A stretch of DNA of 64,000 nucleotides, from contig OY294044.1 of assembly GCA_958510825.1 (NCBI GenBank), positions 39,109,816 through 39,173,815 of the forward strand, given 5' to 3'. This document shows positions 58,672-64,000 of the stretch, piece by piece; positions within the stretch are counted from its first letter, which is position 1, and each line of letters starts with the position of its first letter. The notes below the pieces were generated by a model that made no database searches, had not been told where the DNA came from, and was given only the letters and a program-made list of their open reading frames with translations. The stretch is from Brachypterus glaber (Eukaryota > Arthropoda > Insecta > Coleoptera > Kateretidae). The position numbers were made by a program, and so were the translations under genes.

Positions 58672-59995
58672 CACAGTGACCCCAGAATGGACATAACCAA
58701 AAATTACCGTTCCATCAACCAATCATGATAATTCGTGTTTGGAGACCCAATGTGATTTAAAAGAGGATTTTTTTATAATAATTTCTTGTTGTTCTTTTTT
58801 TATAATGAAAAACGTGATTTTTTTTGCGTAGAATTAAAGCATTTTGGGAATCTTATTTACAAACGTTTTTCCGATTGGACTGAAATTTGCACCAAACCTT
58901 TATTATATGGTGCTTTATAGTTGCTATAAAAATCAACCCTACCCTATTTTTCTAAGAGCCCCAAAATGGGTTTAAACGCCAAAAACTTGACATTTTTTTC
59001 ATTTGTGACATTTACGGTACATTTTTAAGGAAAACATTCCTATGAAGAATCAATCAGTATTTTACAAGCTTTAATTTTCTATTTTAATTTTTAAAATCGG
59101 TTAATAAATAAAACAGTTATGTCATTACAATTATAGAATTAGGCCAAAAAAAAATAAAAAAATAGAATTTTGTTATATTTTGACAGTTACCAGTCTAAGG
59201 GTACATTTTACAAAAAAAACGTTTAACAAAAATTATTTTCTATTTTATAGGCTTCAATTTTCTTTTTTTTATTTTTTTAATTGGCTCATAAATAAAAAAG
59301 TTATGGCTCCGAAATGATGACAAAAGTTAAGGTTTAAATCAAAATGTGATAAATAATAAAACAAAAATCAACTTTTGGTATTCGCAATGCAAAAAATAGT
59401 TTAATAAGATTTATTGTTTTGCTTATTAGATAAAACAAAGCTTAAATAAATAAAATCAACCCAATAAAAAATAACATACGACAGTAAACTTTACAAAGTG
59501 TGAACATTTTTAAATCTGGCTTAACGAACAGTTTAATTAAATATTTATACATAAAAAAAACAACAACATATTTATGCATAAAAAACAGCTATAATGAAGT
59601 CAGTGCACTGCATTTTTCATTGTGACTACCAAAATTTAATTTAAACCTTAACTTTTGTCATATTCTCGGAGCCAAATAATTTTTTATAACGTTTTTTTTT
59701 GTAAAATGTACCGTTAGACTGGTAACTGTCAAAATATAACAAAATGCAATTTTTTATTTTTTTTTTCTGGCCTAATTCTATAATTGTGATGACATAACTG
59801 TTTTATTTATTAACCGATTTTATAAATTAAAATAGAAAATTAAAGCTTGTAAAATGCGTTTTTCATTATAAAAAAAAATTGCTCCACAGATTTTTTTTAT
59901 TTTTGGCTCTTTTTCTCATATTGGGTCTCTGAACACGAATTATCATGATTGATGGAACGGTAAAATTTGGTTATTACCTTTCTATGGTCACTGTG
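58672..59995. mobile_element. Large fold-back element, 1.32 kb, CACAGTGACC ends
   Basis: CACAGTGACC at the left and GGTCACTGTG at the right are exact inverses. The arms continue with TTACCGTTCCATCAA, TCATGATAATTCGTGTT and GAGACCCAATATG, and in the interior with CCAGTCTAA..GGTACATTTTAC and GGTTAATAAATAAAACAGTT, each present in both orientations. Nearly the entire unit forms one imperfect hairpin. No target duplication is obvious and no transposase is present. Confidence 0.75.
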
Positions 59996-60076
59996 CTATG
60001 TCTCACACAATTTTATTTGATCGGTATAGAACATTTATATGTATAATCATAATTGTGTTCAAAAGACATTGATTAA

Positions 60077-60342
60077 CAGGTTGACTGCCGATCACTCCGA
60101 TCGAAGTGCATTAATGCACTCCGGAGTGATGGTTATTATTACCACTCTTTGCTTTCGAATTTTACCGGCGTTTGTTGTTAGTTGTTTGTATGTTTGCTAC
60201 ATCACAGAAAACGGTTTGTTTTAACACGTACTTTTGTTGGTTTCGTTTTTACTTCATATTTAACAAAGTGGAACATTTATCGTTTACAAACTAATTTCGG
60301 CGTCAGGCAACAACGTCAAAATTATAATCGGCAGTCAACCTG
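60077..60342. mobile_element. piggyBac-like MITE, 266 bp, TTAA target duplication
   Basis: The termini CAGGTTGACTGCCGAT and ATCGGCAGTCAACCTG are perfect 16-bp inverted repeats flanked by TTAA at 60073-60076 and 60343-60346. TTAA-specific insertion is the hallmark of the piggyBac superfamily. A sub-terminal palindrome-like stretch (CACTCCGATCG..GCATTAATGC..CACTCCGGAGTG) lies at about 60092-60128. The small open frame across it is not a gene. Confidence 0.85.
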
Positions 60343-60346
60343 TTAA

Positions 60347-63300
60347 GGGACCGTTACTATGGATCTTAGCATTATTTTAAAATGGAAAGATTTAAATTAT
60401 ATTTTTTTATTTTATTTTTCTTGGACTTATAATTTTTATTTTATTTTTTCTTGGACTATTTAAATACTCAATTAAGTATACTGTCCTCCTTAGTTAAAAC
60501 GTCCTAACTAACATTTTTGTCATTTTTGGCTTATCTGCATGTACCGGTTGTTCTATGCCATATTTATCTGTTATTCAGAGTTCCTACCAGTCAGGGAAAC
60601 CAGTGAAGTCAGGGTAAAGTCAGGGAAATTGAAATTAAAACCTAGAAGTCAGGGAATTTGGCCATTTATTCGAAAAATTTAGGGCCATTTATTCGAAAAA
60701 TTTAGGAAAAATAGCAATGTTAGTCAGCAGTATTATATTATATAATAGTATAATAAGCAGATCCAAATAGTTCAAATATCTACTACTTAGTACATTTAGA
60801 TGACACATATTATGTGCTCATAAAAATCTCTGACACTCAAAAATCTCGTTTAACCCAATACCAGAGGTCAGATAGTTTTCCTGTCAAAAAATGACAGTTC
60901 CAAATTGAGGTTACAAAATTGTTTTTTATTTGCGGCCCTATACTATATAAAATAAATCCAAAATCAAAACTACCTGAATTATTTTTAGGTAAAGCCGCTT
61001 TTATTCACCTGACGACTGGATTACACTTCTCTCGCTCAACCGAAGTGACATTGTTGGGGGGGTTTGAGTACCACAATTTACCAACTAATTAAGATAAATT
61101 ATCCAACTACAGAGGTATACCGTCTGAAAAAAAAGGTTTACCCAACAACTTTCCAACTAATTAAAAAGTCTTTACCCCTGACAAAAATTTTGATGAGCCT
61201 GTTGTACACACCTGATTTAACTTTAAGCGAGGTTTCTTTACCATTGAAACAAATATTGCAACCATTTTTGGCATGATAATTGAGCTAGGTTTAGATGTGA
61301 GCGACGTTTGTACAGCCTATATTATATTGGATTGTATTGTTTATAATTGTATCCTCTTATTCTAAGAAAAAAAGTCGTATTTTACTTTTTGATAGATTGA
61401 TTTCTTTAGAATGGAACATTTTCCCGGGCGAGTACATTTGTTAAAAACGTCACTAAACTGTTCTAGGTAAAAATCTACGCTAAAAGTTTCAGTTTTGTAA
61501 TCAGATGGAAATAGTAGTAAAAACAAAAGGAACTCTATAAATGACAGTAAGTTCCAATTTTTATGAACAGATGGCATTAATAGTATAAACAAAAAGAACC
61601 CAAATGACAGTGAGTTGTGCAACAATTTTAGTACTCGATACATATTATTAATTTATATTTTTAACTGCATAATATAAAATTAAATTAGGGTTAAAATAAA
61701 TAAGGTATATATAAATATTTTTTATTGGTTATATTGGCTACTCTGTCATTTGCTTTGCTTTCCTTACATTGGCTAAACTGTTAGAAAGAGCACTGTAAAG
61801 CTAATTTTGATGGTCTTTGTTGTCAAGAAACTATCTGATTATTGTTATATCATTATTGTTATATCCGCCGTTCCTAATAAAAAGTAGATTTTCTCAAAAC
61901 GACAAAAATGCAGATACGATTTCTTGCTTGGGAGGGCAGTATAGTCTGTACTTCTTTTACCCACACATTTTCTGATTGAAGGTCCCGAGTTTTTGAATTC
62001 GTATATAATATAGGTTGAACTACCTATTTTGTTATTTTAATTAACATAATTATAATTATTATTGACCGTTGAGCAGATTTAATTTTGTGAGATTGATTTT
62101 TTCCCAAATATAGAAAACTTATATAAATATTTCTTAGTAATATAAACAAGACAATATGTTTAATTGTTAAGGCTGTTTTTTGTATGACAATACCTAATAT
62201 ATTTAAATTGTTTTTTACAAATTATATTTAAGATTTTCTGCATATACACTAATGTAATTTTAATAAATATAATCTCTATAAATGTTCGTGTTTAAAATAT
62301 ATACTTAACTAGTTTTAAGCAAATTTAAATAAATTAAATAAGAAAAAATAAAGGAAACATGTACAAAAAAAGTGTATTAAATTTATTTTTACCAATCTTC
62401 CATTGGGACTTGATTGTTTTTTATTAAATAAAAACTTAATTTTTAAAGAGTTCATAGCTAAAATCTTTTTTGCTGTAAGCAAAAAATAATATTTTTTGGC
62501 TAAACCAAAATAAAAATATTTACTTTCAAGGACTTTTTTAGCTGATTTCAAATCTGTATTCAGAATTATTCTCTTCCAAACCATCTTAGGATGACAAGGA
62601 AAACACCACTTTTCGAAAACTCCAATTTTCTACAACTATCTACACTGAAACTAAACAAAATAAAAAATCTGAAAACGGATCTGGTTTTAGCATAAAAAAT
62701 ACCATTTAAAACAAAAAAAATATGCTAGGTAAATATTTCTGAACAAAAAATATATTTGGTTTAAGAATAATTCTGCATACAGATTTAAAATCAGAAAACA
62801 CAATCCCAAAACATATAGAGGATTTTTTTTGTCCATACCCTGGCAAGAACCGCCGATGGCGACGAAAAGCCCTAGCCACAGGCCAAGCATGATAGCCAAG
62901 CATCTAACGCCAGCCTTTTCCCAGGCTTGATCCAGACTTGGCTTTATCTTGGGAACTTGGCGTTCGATGCTCGGCCAGACTACTGATCGGTACCATTTAC
63001 ACCTCGATACTTTAACAGTTATATAACTTTACATTTAAGTTACCCATTTTGTCAGTGTAGTAACTTTTTCGTATATATTTTTAAAATGTCAGGTAATGAC
63101 CAAAAAAAAACAAAAAGGAACGGACTAAATTTAATAATTAACATTGGCCCAAGACCAAAATCCAGTCTCGGGACGAAGTTATCATTTGGATGTTTCCCAA
63201 GATCGGCCGAAGCTTGGCACAGACGGTGGGCCAGCCTCTAAAGGACAGGCCAAGACTGACCCAATTCTTTTTTTTAGGGTATATAGGCCTAAATACCGAT

Positions 63301-64000
63301 GGTACTTTAAACTAATGTTTTTTTTTAGTCAAAAATCTAGGGGGAATGAAATTCTCATGACAGATTATAAGGAGTATTTTTTCTTACTCTTTTCTCCTGA
63401 CGAACTATAAATGATTTACACTTATTTTGTACATTTTTTGTTTGTTTATTCTTCGTTTACAAAAATTAGTGCAATAGTAATAATCTGACTATGCTTAATG
63501 TATACTTTTTCACCCCAAGAATGAAAAGCAATAGTTTATTCTTATGAATAAAGAAACACTTATTTTATAATTTTTTTGCATTTCAAATATTTTAAGAAAT
63601 GCCTATCGTAATAAGAAAATTAGTTATGGTAAATAAATGATAGTTAATAGAGTTTAAGGTTTGTCGTGTTTTTGATACAGGATGTTTAAAAATACATTGT
63701 CATATTTAAATATTTACTTTTTATATTTTATGTAAAAATTACATTTAAAAGAAATTTTTTGAATATGCATATTTCGCTAGGCCACTTTAAAATATGCCAC
63801 TTTAATAAAAATACGCCACTTTAATAAAAATACTAGGAATCTTGCAATTTTGTCGGGTGCAAAATATACATTTTTTTTAAAAATGTCTTTTTTTGAAAGA
63901 CGAAAAATTAAAAAAAAAATATTTTTCAAAAAAAAAAAGAAATCAAAAAAACTAAAAATTTTTCAAAATTTTTGTTATAATTTTTGCGAAAAACGAATAT
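60347..64000. other. AT-rich region downstream of Skeletor, no recognised gene
   Basis: A stretch at about 60575-60710 has repeated GTCAGGGAAA words after CAGAGTTCCTACCAGTCAGG, resembling one end of hAT-type MITEs, and a direct duplication of CCATTTATTCGAAAAATTTA. At about 62830-63010 and 63150-63260 two GC-richer patches contain CAGGCCAAG and CTTGGCxC words and could be a degenerate repeat. From 63850 to the end the sequence is A-rich. The open frames here are below 100 codons, AT-driven, and match nothing I know. Confidence 0.5.

Noticed and set aside
60575..60710. Complete hAT-type MITE starting with CAGAGTTCCTACCAGTCAGG
   Set aside because: Only one end is recognisable; I found neither the inverted partner nor a target duplication.
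61064..63410. Small open frames in the right-hand AT-rich region
   Set aside because: Below 100 codons, biased composition, no motif or splice support.

Overview
The window reads as AT-rich arthropod, most likely insect, nuclear DNA. The only clear resident gene is a Skeletor-like gene on the + strand. Three of its exons can be placed with correct splice sites and reading phase: 5626-5815, 10074-10371 and the terminal coding exon 56328-56513. The intron between the last two is about 46 kb, and nearly all of the unusual content lies inside it. The insect assignment rests on the Skeletor-like gene, the R1-type LINEs, the hAT and piggyBac-like MITEs and the base composition. I cannot name the species.

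Left part (1-10 kb): a minus-strand Ty3/gypsy element runs off the left edge. Its 5' LTR is at 4777-5022, followed by gag, protease and remnants of RT, RNase H and integrase. It carries internal deletions and a 1.9 kb insertion. Then come a 27-bp minisatellite, Skeletor exon I, and an intron holding a fold-back element, two hAT-type non-autonomous elements with 8-bp target duplications (one perfect, one 7/8) and simple repeats.

Middle part (10.9-47 kb): very long, almost perfect (TGTC)n arrays of about 3.6, 3.3, 1.45 and 6.1 kb, plus two short ones. Non-LTR retrotransposons of R1 type (CCHC gag, apurinic-like endonuclease, reverse transcriptase, C-terminal CCHC) are nested between them, all on the + strand. 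I call them A (nearly full length), B, C, D, and D' (a second copy of D). Their 3' ends join the array in the same phase through a T-run. Downstream of the AATAAA signal they carry a structured tail: an outer stem formed by an A-run arm and a T-run arm, two inner hairpins with compensatory changes, and the box GGTGCCTTCAGCATCGGG. I read them as LINEs specialised for TGTC/GACA microsatellites, comparable in principle to Waldo or Mino.

Block 27390-37828 is repeated as 37829-51140, with a longer array, a deletion of most of element C and a 20-bp duplication in D'. It also carries a second kind of retroelement: a C2H2 finger, a reverse transcriptase and a restriction-like endonuclease (RLE). In the right-hand copy this open frame continues beyond the endonuclease into a CYLD-like CAP-Gly segment. 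After a one-base frameshift it enters an uninterrupted, intronless USP35/38-like deubiquitinase domain with all catalytic residues (52240-53574). This RLE-CYLD-USP chimera and the LINE/TGTC nest are the two most interesting things in the window.

Right part (53.6-64 kb): repeats sharing a GTGGGGAC word, three large fold-back elements, a piggyBac-like MITE with TTAA duplications, the last Skeletor exon, and AT-rich DNA in which I recognise no gene. None of the retroelements appears able to move by itself: every ORF2 is broken by a stop, frameshift or deletion.
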